The position numbers were made by a program, and so were the translations under genes. Source: Affinundibacterium amnicola (lineage in GTDB: Bacteria > Pseudomonadota > Gammaproteobacteria > Burkholderiales > Burkholderiaceae_D). From it: a DNA stretch of 64,000 nucleotides. Of the stretch, positions 1 to 9,678 are shown piece by piece (the stretch's first letter is position 1; each line of letters opens with the position of its first letter). A model generated the notes under the pieces. That model searched no databases. It saw nothing but the letters and a program-made list of their open reading frames with translations, and was not told the DNA's origin. The stretch spans positions 790,623-854,622 of the forward strand of contig NZ_JACOFU010000002.1 in NCBI RefSeq assembly GCF_014284275.1. Direction: 5' to 3'.

Positions 1-129
1 ATTCAACATCATTGGGTGCACGACGCTCTCAGTTTTAAATCAGAAGCAAGCAGTGTTGCCACTGGTTTGATTGGCATTCCTATGCTGCACATCAAGCTAG
101 ATCAAGCGCCAACTAAAGCAGTGGCTTAG
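1..129 (+). CDS. C-terminal end of probable Wzt-type polysaccharide ABC transporter ATPase (partial)
   Basis: The window opens inside this gene; 42 codons and a TAG stop are visible. The tail contains a tryptophan-led segment (HHWVHDALSF) followed by a GLIGIPM strand. This resembles the end of the C-terminal carbohydrate-binding domain of Wzt-like ATPases, which recognise the finished polysaccharide during export. The downstream neighbours (methyltransferase/glycosyltransferase fusion, O-acyltransferase, glycosyltransferase) fit an O-antigen or capsule export locus. The call rests on a short tail plus context, so it is tentative. Confidence 0.4.
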   Translation: MQHHWVHDALSFKSEASSVATGLIGIPMLHIKLDQAPTKAVA

Positions 130-152
130 AAAAAAGAATCGAAGAATATTTT

Positions 153-3100
153 ATGAAATTTACTGGTGAACGTTTCGTGCCCGAAGTGCACGGCGATATC
201 GAGCTAGAACATCGTCATCGTTATCTGCAAGCATGTACCCTCGCCAAAGGTAAGGTGGTACTCGATATCGCAAGTGGCGAAGGTTATGGCTCTGCCATGT
301 TGGCAGAACATGCCTTACAGGTCATCGGAGTCGATATCTCAGAACACGCGGTCGCTCATGCGCAGCAGCGCTACCAAGGTGACAATCTCGAATATCGAGT
401 TGGCAGTTGCGCTGCTATACCATTGGCCGATGCCAGCGTGGATCTATTAGTGAGTTTTGAAACCATAGAACATCACGACCAGCATCAAGAAATGATGCAA
501 GAAATTCGTCGTGTATTACGCAAAGATGGAATCTTGCTCATTTCTAGCCCAGACAAAATGAGCTATTCCGATGTACCTGGTTCGCATAATGAATTTCATG
601 TAAAAGAACTGTATCAACATGAATTCAAACAACTGCTAGAAGGCTACTTTGACAACATTACCTACTTTGGGCAACGCATACTTTTTGGCTCAGGTATTTT
701 CGCGCAATCTGAAACCACCGCATTAAATAGTTACTGGCAGCAGGAAGACACAATTCAAATCACGTCTGGCATGGCTAAGCCACTGTATTGGATTGCACTT
801 GCTTCCAATCAAACCTTGCCGCAATTAGAAGCGAGTTTTTTTGAAAAGCCAATCGAAGATGCGGATGTCGTGTCAGCGCTACATACTGCGGTAGAACATA
901 GAGAAAACGACGTCGTTTTACACAAGAAATGGGTAGCACATTTAGAGAATGATATCGCGATTCACCAACAACGCACACTTGAATTGCAAAACAGCCTGCA
1001 AGAGCAGATAGAAAGCGTCCACAATGCAGCGACACGATTACAACAGTATCAGCAATCACAAGAAACGCTAGCAGCTGAACTCACAGAAATAAAATCGCTA
1101 CATCAGCAATCGCAAGCAGAGGTCAAATCGCTGCATCAACAGTTAAAAACTTACCAGCAATCCGTCATCGATTACCGAATAGAGCTACAACAAAGTGCGA
1201 GCCGAGAAACCGAGCTTGGTCTAGAAATTAGCAACTTGCAAAATCAACTAAGCGCATTTAATGGCAAACTCGCAGGATTGACATGTGAACGTGACCACGC
1301 ATTTGCCAACATCGCCGAAATACGTGCCAGCAGATCATGGCGTTGGAGCGCACCTTTGCGCGGCTTGCGTCGCCTTATTCGCGGCGAAACGTCGGTGATC
1401 AAGACAGCGAGCCGCGTCGTCTTGAGTCGCGCAAAAAGAATGCTTCCTAGACCTATCGTTCAATTCCTAAAAACGCTGCAAGGAAAGTTTTTAAATATCA
1501 CCGCGATCATGCCGCATTCAAGTATGAATCAAGGCGCAATCGCGTCCATGGTGGCAGAGCGTTGCGCGGCGATGCAATTACCGATCTCCGTGTTCGTGCC
1601 GCCCGTGCTCACCGACGAACAATGTCCGCGCATCGATTTGAGTATCGTTACTTACAATAGCAGTCGTTGGATCGACAGCTTCGTTGCATCTCTACTCGCC
1701 TTAGATTATCCCAAGACCTTGCTCAGTGTATTTTTTGTCGATAATAGTTCTACTGATGACACGCTTGAGAAATTACAAACCAGCGCTCAAGTTTTATGTG
1801 TTCAAGGTATTGAGGTAGCTATTCAGGTCGCTCCCAATAATGGCTTCGGCGCGGGACATAATGTCGCCTTCAAAAAAGGCAGTGCCCCCTACTGTCTGGT
1901 GACCAATCTCGATCTGACTTTCGAAACGGATGCTTTGCGCCATGTGGTATCGACTGCGGTAGCAGATGTTGCTCACGCCGCCGCTTGGGAACTGCGCCAA
2001 AAACCCTACGAACATCCTAAATACTACGACCCTATCACCGGCAGCACGAATTGGAATTCTCATGCCTGCGTATTGTTACGCAGATCCGCCATACAAGCGG
2101 TTGGTGGTTTTGATGAGACCCTATTCATGTATGGCGAGGATGTCGAACTATCTTATCGCTTGCGTCGTGCCGGTCATGTTTTACGTTACTGTCCGCAAGC
2201 AGTCGTCTGGCATTTTACCTATGAAACCGTGGCGCAAGTAAAACCGCTGCAATACACAGGCAGTACCTTCGCCAATTTATATTTGCGCTTGAAATACGGT
2301 AATCGCTGGGATGCATTGGCAGTGCCATTACTAGGTCTGCGATTATTATTGGCGAACCAAGCCTACCCAGACTCCAGACTAGCTGTAGCGCGTAATCTAC
2401 TACGTCTACTGACGCTAGTTCCAAAAATTTTATGGGCACGCAAGTCTAGCAACATTCAATTTCCATTCCGTGAATGGGATTATGAAATGATCAGGGATGG
2501 CGCCTTCATCGCACTGCAAGCCACGTCCAAGGTGACGCCTTTGGTCTCTATCATCACACGTACCTATCGTGGTCGAGAGCTGTATCTACGGCAAGCCGTC
2601 TTATCGGTCGCACGTCAAACTTATCCGAATATTGAACATATCATCGTAGAAGACGGCGGTGACAGCATGCAGATGTTGATTGATGAAATGCAGCCAGCCT
2701 TGCCTCGCATAGTAAGATATTTTGGATTAGCTAAATGCGGTCGCTCGGCCACTGGCAATCATGGTCTGCGTCAAGCCAATGGCCGTTGGTGTCTATTTTT
2801 AGACGACGACGACTTGCTCTTTGCTGATCACGTCGAAGTGCTGGTAAATACGATGCTGACTGAAACGCAGTCGCGTGCCGCCTATACTTTAGCGTGGGAA
2901 GTACCGACCGATAGTTCGCAATTAGCGCAAGGGAGCTATCGCGAAATGACCTATCAAGTGCCAACGCCTTTGCGGCAAATATTCGATTATGACGTGCTGC
3001 GGCACCATAATTTCATGCCCATACAATCGGTGTTATTTGAGCGCAGTTTGTACTTGGAACGCGGTGGTTTTGATGAGGATATGGATGCGCTGGAAGATTG

Positions 3101-3362
3101 GACGCTATGGGTACGCTATGCCCACAAAAATCAATTCACCTACGTTCCCAAATTAACTTCGCTATTTCGCGTACCAGAAAATGCCGAACAGACGCGCCAG
3201 CGCAGTGAGATTTTTGCTGCTGCCTATCCACTGGCATTAACCAGAAATAGCGTGAGAACAGAGGCGATAGATGCCATGTTAACTAGCGTCTCCGATGCTG
3301 AAAAAACGATTTCTGAAGCTTCGACAAGTCAGCCTGAACGTTCACTAGAGATACTCGCGTGA
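153..3362 (+). CDS. SAM methyltransferase - coiled coil - two GT2 glycosyltransferase domains
   Basis: This 1069-residue protein has four parts. Residues 1-200 form a class I SAM methyltransferase (VLDIASGEGYG at 36-46, the SAM-binding loop). About 235-385 is a Gln/Glu-rich coiled coil. Near 392 is the RSWRWSAPLRG linker often found in polysaccharide enzymes. Two family 2 glycosyltransferases follow, at about 493-740 (SIVTYNSS, with VDNSS) and 795-1035 (SIITRTYRG, with acidic LDDDD near 882). It probably builds and methylates a surface glycan at the cytoplasmic membrane face; a methyl cap can end chain growth in such systems. The gene overlaps the next by 4 bp, so translation is likely coupled. 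Acceptor and sugars cannot be read from sequence. Confidence 0.88.
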   Translation: MKFTGERFVPEVHGDIELEHRHRYLQACTLAKGKVVLDIASGEGYGSAMLAEHALQVIGVDISEHAVAHAQQRYQGDNLEYRVGSCAAIPLADASVDLLVSFETIEHHDQHQEMMQEIRRVLRKDGILLISSPDKMSYSDVPGSHNEFHVKELYQHEFKQLLEGYFDNITYFGQRILFGSGIFAQSETTALNSYWQQEDTIQITSGMAKPLYWIALASNQTLPQLEASFFEKPIEDADVVSALHTAVEHRENDVVLHKKWVAHLENDIAIHQQRTLELQNSLQEQIESVHNAATRLQQYQQSQETLAAELTEIKSLHQQSQAEVKSLHQQLKTYQQSVIDYRIELQQSASRETELGLEISNLQNQLSAFNGKLAGLTCERDHAFANIAEIRASRSWRWSAPLRGLRRLIRGETSVIKTASRVVLSRAKRMLPRPIVQFLKTLQGKFLNITAIMPHSSMNQGAIASMVAERCAAMQLPISVFVPPVLTDEQCPRIDLSIVTYNSSRWIDSFVASLLALDYPKTLLSVFFVDNSSTDDTLEKLQTSAQVLCVQGIEVAIQVAPNNGFGAGHNVAFKKGSAPYCLVTNLDLTFETDALRHVVSTAVADVAHAAAWELRQKPYEHPKYYDPITGSTNWNSHACVLLRRSAIQAVGGFDETLFMYGEDVELSYRLRRAGHVLRYCPQAVVWHFTYETVAQVKPLQYTGSTFANLYLRLKYGNRWDALAVPLLGLRLLLANQAYPDSRLAVARNLLRLLTLVPKILWARKSSNIQFPFREWDYEMIRDGAFIALQATSKVTPLVSIITRTYRGRELYLRQAVLSVARQTYPNIEHIIVEDGGDSMQMLIDEMQPALPRIVRYFGLAKCGRSATGNHGLRQANGRWCLFLDDDDLLFADHVEVLVNTMLTETQSRAAYTLAWEVPTDSSQLAQGSYREMTYQVPTPLRQIFDYDVLRHHNFMPIQSVLFERSLYLERGGFDEDMDALEDWTLWVRYAHKNQFTYVPKLTSLFRVPENAEQTRQRSEIFAAAYPLALTRNSVRTEAIDAMLTSVSDAEKTISEASTSQPERSLEILA

Positions 3363-4384
3363 AAACGAACAACCTCAATTTCCTACGTCTGATCGCAGCG
3401 GGCTTGGTTTTATACGGCCATAGCGCTATTTTCTTAGGTCACCCCGAGCCACTTTTCTTATCATGGATGCCGCTGGGGCCATTAGGGGTAGCGATATTTT
3501 TTATCATCAGCGGCTACCTTGTTACCCAAAGCTGGCAGCAAGATCCGAACTTGCGACGATTCTTTATACGCAGGTGCTTGCGTATATTTCCAGGTCTAAT
3601 CGTGTGCGTACTGTTCTGCATTTTTGTGCTGGGACCTTGGCTCACCAGCCTACCGCTTAAACAATATTTCGCACATGAGGCAACTTGGAATTACCTACGC
3701 AATATTGGGCTATACATTACTTTTTACTTGCCTGGCGTGTTTGAACATGGTCGCGTACCGAACGCGGTGAATGGCTCTTTATGGAGTCTGCCACTGGAAT
3801 TTTTCTTGTATTTCGTAGTGGCGGTGCTAGGCCTAATTTCAACAAAAAAATGGATCACGATTGCCACATTTTTGACGTCAGCTCTGTTTTATTTATGTTG
3901 GGCGCAATCTGCTACAGAAATGTTGGTAGTGTATGGCACCGACCTGCGTCAGCTATTTATTAATGGCACCTATTTTTGGGCTGGCGCCGTGTTTTATCAA
4001 TTAAATTTGAAACGCTATTTTTCTATCACCAGTGTGGTGTTGGCGGGTGTTGGTATCTTGTGTATTCAAACCAATTTTCCACAATATCTTTTTTTTGCTG
4101 GCTGGTTCCTGTTGCCCTTGATCGTGTTGGCATTTGGCTTGTCGACGAACGAGGTGTTAACGCGTATCACAGCAACGGGCGATTATTCCTACGGGGTCTA
4201 CATCTATGCGTTTCCCGTGCAGCAAACAATCGCATTTTTCTATCCACATTTAAATTTTGGAACTTATGTAGCGCTCTGTATCGCAGTGACCTTGAGCTTC
4301 GCCATTCTCTCTTGGCATTTGGTAGAAAAAACAGCCCTTGCCTTTAAACCACGCAATCCAGCCTTTGCAGGAGTCTCCCCATGA
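3359..4384 (+). CDS. Acyltransferase 3 family membrane O-acyltransferase
   Basis: A 341-residue polytopic membrane protein with about ten hydrophobic segments. It has the family's early histidine (LVLYGHSAIF, about residues 17-26) and the SLWSLPLEF motif near 140-150. OafA-type enzymes move acetyl or other acyl groups onto sugars of lipopolysaccharide or capsule. The start is a GTG that overlaps the preceding stop by 4 bp, and its own TGA overlaps the ATG of the next glycosyltransferase, so all three genes are probably translated as one unit. The acyl group and target sugar are unknown. Confidence 0.88.
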   Translation: MKTNNLNFLRLIAAGLVLYGHSAIFLGHPEPLFLSWMPLGPLGVAIFFIISGYLVTQSWQQDPNLRRFFIRRCLRIFPGLIVCVLFCIFVLGPWLTSLPLKQYFAHEATWNYLRNIGLYITFYLPGVFEHGRVPNAVNGSLWSLPLEFFLYFVVAVLGLISTKKWITIATFLTSALFYLCWAQSATEMLVVYGTDLRQLFINGTYFWAGAVFYQLNLKRYFSITSVVLAGVGILCIQTNFPQYLFFAGWFLLPLIVLAFGLSTNEVLTRITATGDYSYGVYIYAFPVQQTIAFFYPHLNFGTYVALCIAVTLSFAILSWHLVEKTALAFKPRNPAFAGVSP

Positions 4385-5412
4385 AGGATGTTACCGTTGT
4401 CATTGTCAATTGGAATAGTGGCGCATTATTAGCAGATTGTTTGCAGCATCTCGCGTTGCAAACCGTCAAACCGAAGAAGATTGTTGTCATTGATAATTTT
4501 AGTAGTGATGATTCAATCGCTGGCATAAAGGAGTTTGAACATGTCGACATCTTACAGATGCAAAGCAATCTGGGATTCGCAGCGGCAAATAATTATGTGC
4601 TCCAACAATGCACAACTGAATTTATTGCACTATTAAATCCAGATGCGTTTCCCGCGCCTAACTGGTTAGAGAAATTGCTCTTAGCGGCCGAAACTTACCC
4701 CGAATCAGCTTCTTTCGGCTCGCGCCAAATACGTCATGAAAACACTCAACTCTTAGATGGCATTGGCGATAGCTATCATATGAGTGGACTGGTTTGGCGT
4801 ACAGGCTATGGCGCACAGAATCTTGATCATAGTTTGAAGCCTCGCGAAATATTTTCACCATGCGCAGCTGCTGCCTTGTATCGCACCAAGGTGCTACAAG
4901 CGCTAGGTGGATTTGATGAGGATTTTTTCTGTTATGTTGAGGATATTGATCTTGGCTTCCGCCTCCGTTTAGCAGGACATAAATCTTACTATGTACCAGA
5001 AGCCAGTGTGCGCCATATCGGCTCTGCAACCACGGGCGGCAGCGGTAGTGATTTCTCGGTTTATCATGGACATCGAAATCTGGTCCACGCGTTTGTCAAA
5101 AATATGCCGGGAGCTTTGCTCTGCTTGCTACTTCCATTACATCTGCTATTGAATCTCGTCACGATTGCAGTCTTCACGCGCCGTGGTCAAGGTAAACTGA
5201 TTTTGCGCGCCAAATGTGATGCGCTGTTGGGATTACGACGAGCATGGCGTAAACGTCAGCAAGTGCAATCCACACGAGTTGCAACTCTAGGTGAAATTTG
5301 GCGTGTTTTAGATAAACAATTTTTGCCTAAACGCCAGCAAAACCTGAGCGCAAAACCTAAACGAGTTGTATCTCGTCAATCGCCACGCTATCCATCCAAG
5401 ATCGAGGGATGA
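4381..5412 (+). CDS. Family 2 glycosyltransferase (rhamnosyltransferase-like)
   Basis: This 343-residue GT-A fold enzyme has the N-terminal nucleotide-sugar strand VTVVIVNWNSG, the VIDNFSSDDS loop, a LLNPDAF motif in the metal-binding position, and the GGFDEDFFCYVEDIDL acceptor/base motif of WbbL-like glycosyltransferases. A hydrophobic segment near residues 240-262 may anchor it to the membrane. It is the last gene of the polysaccharide operon and overlaps the acyltransferase by 4 bp. The transferred sugar is not determinable here. Confidence 0.9.
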   Translation: MKDVTVVIVNWNSGALLADCLQHLALQTVKPKKIVVIDNFSSDDSIAGIKEFEHVDILQMQSNLGFAAANNYVLQQCTTEFIALLNPDAFPAPNWLEKLLLAAETYPESASFGSRQIRHENTQLLDGIGDSYHMSGLVWRTGYGAQNLDHSLKPREIFSPCAAAALYRTKVLQALGGFDEDFFCYVEDIDLGFRLRLAGHKSYYVPEASVRHIGSATTGGSGSDFSVYHGHRNLVHAFVKNMPGALLCLLLPLHLLLNLVTIAVFTRRGQGKLILRAKCDALLGLRRAWRKRQQVQSTRVATLGEIWRVLDKQFLPKRQQNLSAKPKRVVSRQSPRYPSKIEG

Positions 5413-5484
5413 TGCTAAGTGGCTTTTTCGGTTCGACTCTTATTTGACTAAGGTCATAAGAAACTTGTTTTCTGAAACTTCTAG

Positions 5485-5640
5485 TTAGTCTCATATTGCT
5501 TACTTCACTGCCCAGGAATTACCTACGAATGCGTAAGCTACAAACGTGTTCCAGGAAACAATCAATGTGCATGGGTGAAACGACCAGGCACTATCAATAA
5601 CACTTTCGATTCGCAACTTGCTTATACGTATTTGGCTTAA
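5485..5640 (+). pseudogene. Possible 3' remnant of a small cysteine-containing ORF
   Basis: An open stretch runs from just after a TAG (5482-5484) to a TAA ending at 5640, with no plausible start codon. It would encode a tail with four cysteines, including CPGITYECVSYKRVPG. I do not recognise it. It lies in a 790-bp zone between the glycosyltransferase and ilvD where every reading is broken, so I treat it as a probable gene remnant. Confidence 0.25.
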
Positions 5641-5656
5641 CATTTACGCCAACTTA

Positions 5657-5977
5657 ATGATGACTACTTCGATTTCTGTCACTCGCGCAAATGCGTATGC
5701 CGACCATTTTCGAGATTATTAACTGCTGCTCAATGACAAAGAAATTGGACGAATCGCTCATAGTGAGGCACGCATTTTTGACATTCCGCCAGGCACCCAC
5801 AAACTCAGACTCAAAATAGACTGGTGCGGATCGAATGTAATTGAATTCACTATTACCGATGGCGAATGCTGTCATTTTGAATGCGGTTCTAACTTAACAG
5901 GATTTAAATTACTGTTCAGCCTGTTCTATGTCATCTTCGCTCGGAACAGTTATCTTTGGCTACAATCTCGCCCGTAA
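5657..5977 (+). pseudogene. Small conserved hypothetical protein, interrupted by an in-frame TAA
   Basis: Starting at ATG 5657, the frame reads 21 codons to a TAA at 5720-5722. It then continues open for 84 more codons to a TAA at 5975-5977. The second part contains LLLNDKEIGRIAHSE, then IPPGTHKLRLKIDW and a C-terminal hydrophobic stretch (LLFSLFYVIF). This matches a roughly 105-residue small protein type that has a beta-rich head and a membrane tail. A single base change (AAA or GAA to TAA) explains the interruption. Function is unknown. A sequencing error or restart downstream cannot be excluded. Confidence 0.55.
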
Positions 5978-6200
5978 CTTGATAAACAAAATGCTACTTG
6001 CATTTACCTAAAGCTGCAGCCGATACGAGCGCAGGAATTGCAAGCAAGCCTTTATATGCATCTAATCCCAATTTCGCGCTTTGTTACTGGAAGAATGTCA
6101 GGCAGAAGTCGAGAAAACAGGTCGTCAACATGACGTTGATTTGCTCAACGCTCCACTTCCCCTGCCCTTCTACTGCTTACGAGAGAAGAGCAGGAACAGT
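5978..6200 (+). pseudogene. Possible decayed gene remnant with frameshift
   Basis: Directly after the interrupted gene, two overlapping frames each give protein-like sequence. The first reads LQPIRAQELQASLYMHLIP. A shifted frame continues RALLLEECQAEVEKTGRQ and then DVDLLNAPLPLPF. Together they look like one helical protein broken by a frameshift. I do not recognise the family. The 3' end runs into the end of ilvD, which is on the opposite strand. Confidence 0.25.
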
Positions 6201-6203
6201 CAA

Positions 6204-8087
6204 CTAACGACGCAACTGCGTAATATCTCTCACAGCACCGCGATCTGCCGAGGTCGCTAATGCCGCATAAGCTTGCAAAGCTTGCGACACGTAACGATCA
6301 CGATTCACAGGTTGCCATGCCAATGCACCTTTCGCTTCCATCGCGGCGCGACGTGCGGCCAAAGTCTCATCGCTGATATCCAAACGTATGCTGCGATTTG
6401 GAATGTCGATCAAGATTTGGTCGCCCTCTTCAACCAAACCAATTGCACCGCCTTCTGCAGCTTCTGGTGACGCATGACCAATCACCAGACCAGATGAGCC
6501 GCCAGAGAAGCGACCATCAGTGAACAAGGCACAAGCTTTACCCAAGCCTTTAGATTTGATATAGGAAGTTGGATACAGCATCTCTTGCATACCGGGACCG
6601 CCTTTCGGTCCTTCATAGCGAATAATCACGACATCGCCTTCATGCACGGTATCCCCCAAGATCGCGGCAACTGCATCATCCTGGCTTTCGAAGACGCGCG
6701 CTTTACCACTGAAAGTCAAAATGCTTTCATCAACACCTGCCGTCTTCACGATGCAACCTTTTTCTGCCAGATTTCCGTACAAAACTGCAAGACCACCATC
6801 TTTAGAATAAGCATGTTCGTAATCGCGGATGCAGCCATTCGCACGATCTGTGTCGAGACTATCGAAGCGTTTATCTTGTGAGAATGCGGTTTGCGTTGGT
6901 ACGCCGCCCGGCGCGGCCATAAACATTTTTCTGACTGCGGCATCGTCACTAACTGCGATATCGTTATGTGCGATAGCCTCAGCAAAAGTCGGTGCATGAA
7001 TAGTGGGACGTGTGGTATCGAATAAATTCGCACGTGCCAATTCACCTAAAATCGCAATAATCCCACCAGCGCGATGCACATCTTCAATATGGTATTTGTC
7101 CGTCATCGGTGCCACTTTGCACAAACAAGGCACCTTGCGTGAGATGCGATCGATATCTGCCATTTTGAAATCGACGCCAGCTTCATGCGCCGCAGCCAAT
7201 AAATGCAAAACGGTATTGGTAGAGCCACCCATCGATACATCGAGTGCCATCGCATTTTCAAAAGTCGCTTTGTTCGCAATCGAGCGTGGCAAGATGGTGT
7301 AATCGTCTTGTTCGTAGTGACGTTTCGCCAAATCCACAATCAAACGACCTGCGCGCAAAAACAATTCTTTACGGTCGGCATGGGTCGCCAAAATCGTACC
7401 ATTGCCCGGCAAAGCCAAACCTAATGCTTCCATCAAACAGTTCATTGAATTTGCAGTGAACATACCTGAGCACGAACCGCAAGTCGGGCAAGCAGAACGC
7501 TCGATACGACCGATTTCTTCATCACTGACTTTGCTATCACCGGCTTTAATCATGGCATCGACTAAATCAATCTTCATGATCTTTTGCTCGCCCGTTTGCC
7601 CTGATGATTTGGGATGCAGCGTTTCTAAAACCTTACCGGCTTCCATCGGACCACCGGACACAAACACCACCGGAATATTCAAACGCATTGCTGCCATCAA
7701 CATGCCCGGCGTAATTTTGTCGCAATTGGAAATACACACCATCGCATCAGCGCAATGCGCATTGACCATGTATTCAACTGAATCCGCAATCAATTCGCGC
7801 GATGGCAGTGAGTACAACATGCCGCCATGCCCCATCGCGATACCATCATCCACCGCAATGGTATTAAATTCTTTCGCCACGCCTCCGGCCGCTTCGATCT
7901 CACGCGCCACCATTTGACCCAAGTCTTTTAAATGCACATGACCCGGCACAAACTGTGTGAAGGAATTAACCACCGCCACAATCGGTTTTTCAAAATCGCC
8001 ATCCTTCATGCCTGTTGCACGCCATAAAGCGCGGGCTCCCGCCATGTTGCGACCATGCGTGGTGGTTCTTGAGCGATAGACTGGCAT
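6204..8087 (-). CDS. ilvD: Dihydroxy-acid dehydratase
   Basis: IlvD converts 2,3-dihydroxy-isovalerate and 2,3-dihydroxy-3-methylvalerate to the 2-keto acids that precede valine and isoleucine. The 627-residue length is normal for the family. The Fe-S ligand motifs are visible: [12 protein letters not shown] near residue 120 and [19 protein letters not shown] near 195. The C-terminal half has the expected GGPGMQEML and [10 protein letters not shown] motifs. It stands alone, facing decayed sequence on one side and diverging from a DMT transporter on the other. I see no attenuator in its upstream region. Confidence 0.97.
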   Translation of the reverse strand: MPVYRSRTTTHGRNMAGARALWRATGMKDGDFEKPIVAVVNSFTQFVPGHVHLKDLGQMVAREIEAAGGVAKEFNTIAVDDGIAMGHGGMLYSLPSRELIADSVEYMVNAHCADAMVCISNCDKITPGMLMAAMRLNIPVVFVSGGPMEAGKVLETLHPKSSGQTGEQKIMKIDLVDAMIKAGDSKVSDEEIGRIERSACPTCGSCSGMFTANSMNCLMEALGLALPGNGTILATHADRKELFLRAGRLIVDLAKRHYEQDDYTILPRSIANKATFENAMALDVSMGGSTNTVLHLLAAAHEAGVDFKMADIDRISRKVPCLCKVAPMTDKYHIEDVHRAGGIIAILGELARANLFDTTRPTIHAPTFAEAIAHNDIAVSDDAAVRKMFMAAPGGVPTQTAFSQDKRFDSLDTDRANGCIRDYEHAYSKDGGLAVLYGNLAEKGCIVKTAGVDESILTFSGKARVFESQDDAVAAILGDTVHEGDVVIIRYEGPKGGPGMQEMLYPTSYIKSKGLGKACALFTDGRFSGGSSGLVIGHASPEAAEGGAIGLVEEGDQILIDIPNRSIRLDISDETLAARRAAMEAKGALAWQPVNRDRYVSQALQAYAALATSADRGAVRDITQLRR

Positions 8088-8235
8088 ACGATTTCCCTTA
8101 GTACTGAATGAAAATAACGGAGATTACACAAATAAGAATAGCAGCTTGCCTTACTACATTTAATATGTCAAATATTTAAAATTAACATTATTAGGTTGAA
8201 TTAAGTATAAATAGATCATCCAAAAACATTGCCGC

Positions 8236-9231
8236 ATGGCTAGCACCGAAAACTTGTTTTCAATAGATAATACCGACTTCACGGCTAATAAGTCTTCCAT
8301 GCGCCCAGCTTTATCATTAAGTACGATCGCCTTACTCACCATTCCACCGATGCTGTGGGCGGGTAATGCCATCATCGGTCGACTGATCTATCAAGCGATC
8401 CCACCTACCACCTTGAATTTTTTACGTTGGGCATTGGCATTCTTATTCCTATTGCCGCTTGCCTATCCCATCTTTAAATCCGGCAGTGGACTTTGGCGCG
8501 ATGCAAAATTCTATTTATTGCTCGGTCTATTGGGCATAGGTTTGTACAACGCCTTGCAATACCTCGCTTTGCAAAGTTCGACGCCTATTAATGTCACTTT
8601 GGTGGCATCAGGCATGCCGGTATGGATGCTGCTGATCGGTGCCACATTTTTTGGTGCAACAATCAACAAAAAACAAATCGCTGGCGCTTTGCTATCTGTT
8701 CTCGGTGTTGTGCTCGTACTCAGCCGAGGTAGTTTGCAGCAGCTATTGGCGTTTCAATTAGTCCCTGGTGATTTATTAATGATCGCGGCAACAATCGCTT
8801 GGTCATTTTATAGCTGGCTATTAAATGACAAAACGCGCCAAACCGACATGCGCAAACATTGGGCTTATTTCTTATTGGCGCAAATCAGTTATGGCCTGAT
8901 CTGGTCTGCATTATTTGCCGCCACTGAATGGGCACTGATTGATTATCACATCAACTGGAGCTGGACTTTAATTGCCGCGATCTGCTTCGTCGCCATTGGC
9001 CCTGCCATCATCGCCTTTCATTGTTGGGGTGCTGGTGTGCAGCTTGCCGGTCCCAATGTCGCTGGTTTCTTCGTTAACTTAACGCCTTTATTCACTGCCC
9101 TGTTGTCTTCAGCCATCTTGGGTGAACTACCGCATTGGTATCACATACTCGCATTCGCTTTGATTGTTGCGGGTATTGTGATCTCATCGCGCCAACAAAA
9201 TAAAAGCTCGTTACAATCAACTTTGAAGTAA
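8236..9231 (+). CDS. EamA/DMT superfamily transporter
   Basis: A 331-residue inner-membrane protein with about ten hydrophobic helices arranged as two EamA repeats (about residues 30-165 and 180-315). It has family signatures such as PPMLWAGNAIIGR and, late in the second repeat, NLTPLFTALLSSAILGE. The DMT family exports amino acids and small metabolites; the substrate here cannot be assigned. The first 21 residues are polar, so the internal methionine at residue 22 (8299) is an alternative start. It is divergent from ilvD, with about 150 bp between. Confidence 0.88.
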   Translation: MASTENLFSIDNTDFTANKSSMRPALSLSTIALLTIPPMLWAGNAIIGRLIYQAIPPTTLNFLRWALAFLFLLPLAYPIFKSGSGLWRDAKFYLLLGLLGIGLYNALQYLALQSSTPINVTLVASGMPVWMLLIGATFFGATINKKQIAGALLSVLGVVLVLSRGSLQQLLAFQLVPGDLLMIAATIAWSFYSWLLNDKTRQTDMRKHWAYFLLAQISYGLIWSALFAATEWALIDYHINWSWTLIAAICFVAIGPAIIAFHCWGAGVQLAGPNVAGFFVNLTPLFTALLSSAILGELPHWYHILAFALIVAGIVISSRQQNKSSLQSTLK

Positions 9232-9273
9232 ATATTAATCGTACGCGTTTTCTTCCCAATAGAAAGAATTTCT

Positions 9274-9678
9274 ATGTCTATCAAACTCAACTCCAAAGCC
9301 AATGCTAAACTCGCTCAAGAAGTCCATATCAACGCGCATACATTGACGACAGACATCGCGATTGCCGAAGGTGGCGAGGATCTTGGCCCCAGCCCACATG
9401 ATCTATACGATGCGGCATTGGCATCCTGCAAAACGCTTACCTTGATGTGGTACGCAAAAAAGAAAAACATCAATATCACCCACATTGATACACGTATCGA
9501 ACGTGACGACTCACAAGAACGACAAGGCATATATAAACTAGCAGCGACTTTATTAGTTCAAGGCGAATTTAGCGATGAAGAGTTTGCACAGATCAGTGCT
9601 GTCGCGGAAAAATGCCCAGTACATAAATTAATGGCGAGCGTCACCACAGAAATCACCACGAAAGTCGAGCGTGCATAA
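9274..9678 (+). CDS. OsmC family peroxiredoxin-like protein
   Basis: A 134-residue OsmC/Ohr-fold protein. Both redox cysteines are visible, one in ALASCKTLTL and one in EKCPVHKLMA; in this family they reduce organic or inorganic peroxides. GPSPHDLYDAALASC matches the family core. Its TAA stop shares one base with the ATG of the pirin gene (TAATG), so the two are probably co-translated in an oxidative-stress operon. Confidence 0.9.
   Translation: MSIKLNSKANAKLAQEVHINAHTLTTDIAIAEGGEDLGPSPHDLYDAALASCKTLTLMWYAKKKNINITHIDTRIERDDSQERQGIYKLAATLLVQGEFSDEEFAQISAVAEKCPVHKLMASVTTEITTKVERA

Noticed and set aside
3976..4347. A 123-codon frame inside the acyltransferase gene
   Set aside because: Same-strand shifted frame; the membrane protein in the main frame has clear family motifs and 4-bp overlaps with both neighbours.
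7402..7917. A 171-codon open frame antisense to ilvD
   Set aside because: It is a mirror of the ilvD codon pattern, with no ribosome site, low-complexity composition and no protein features.
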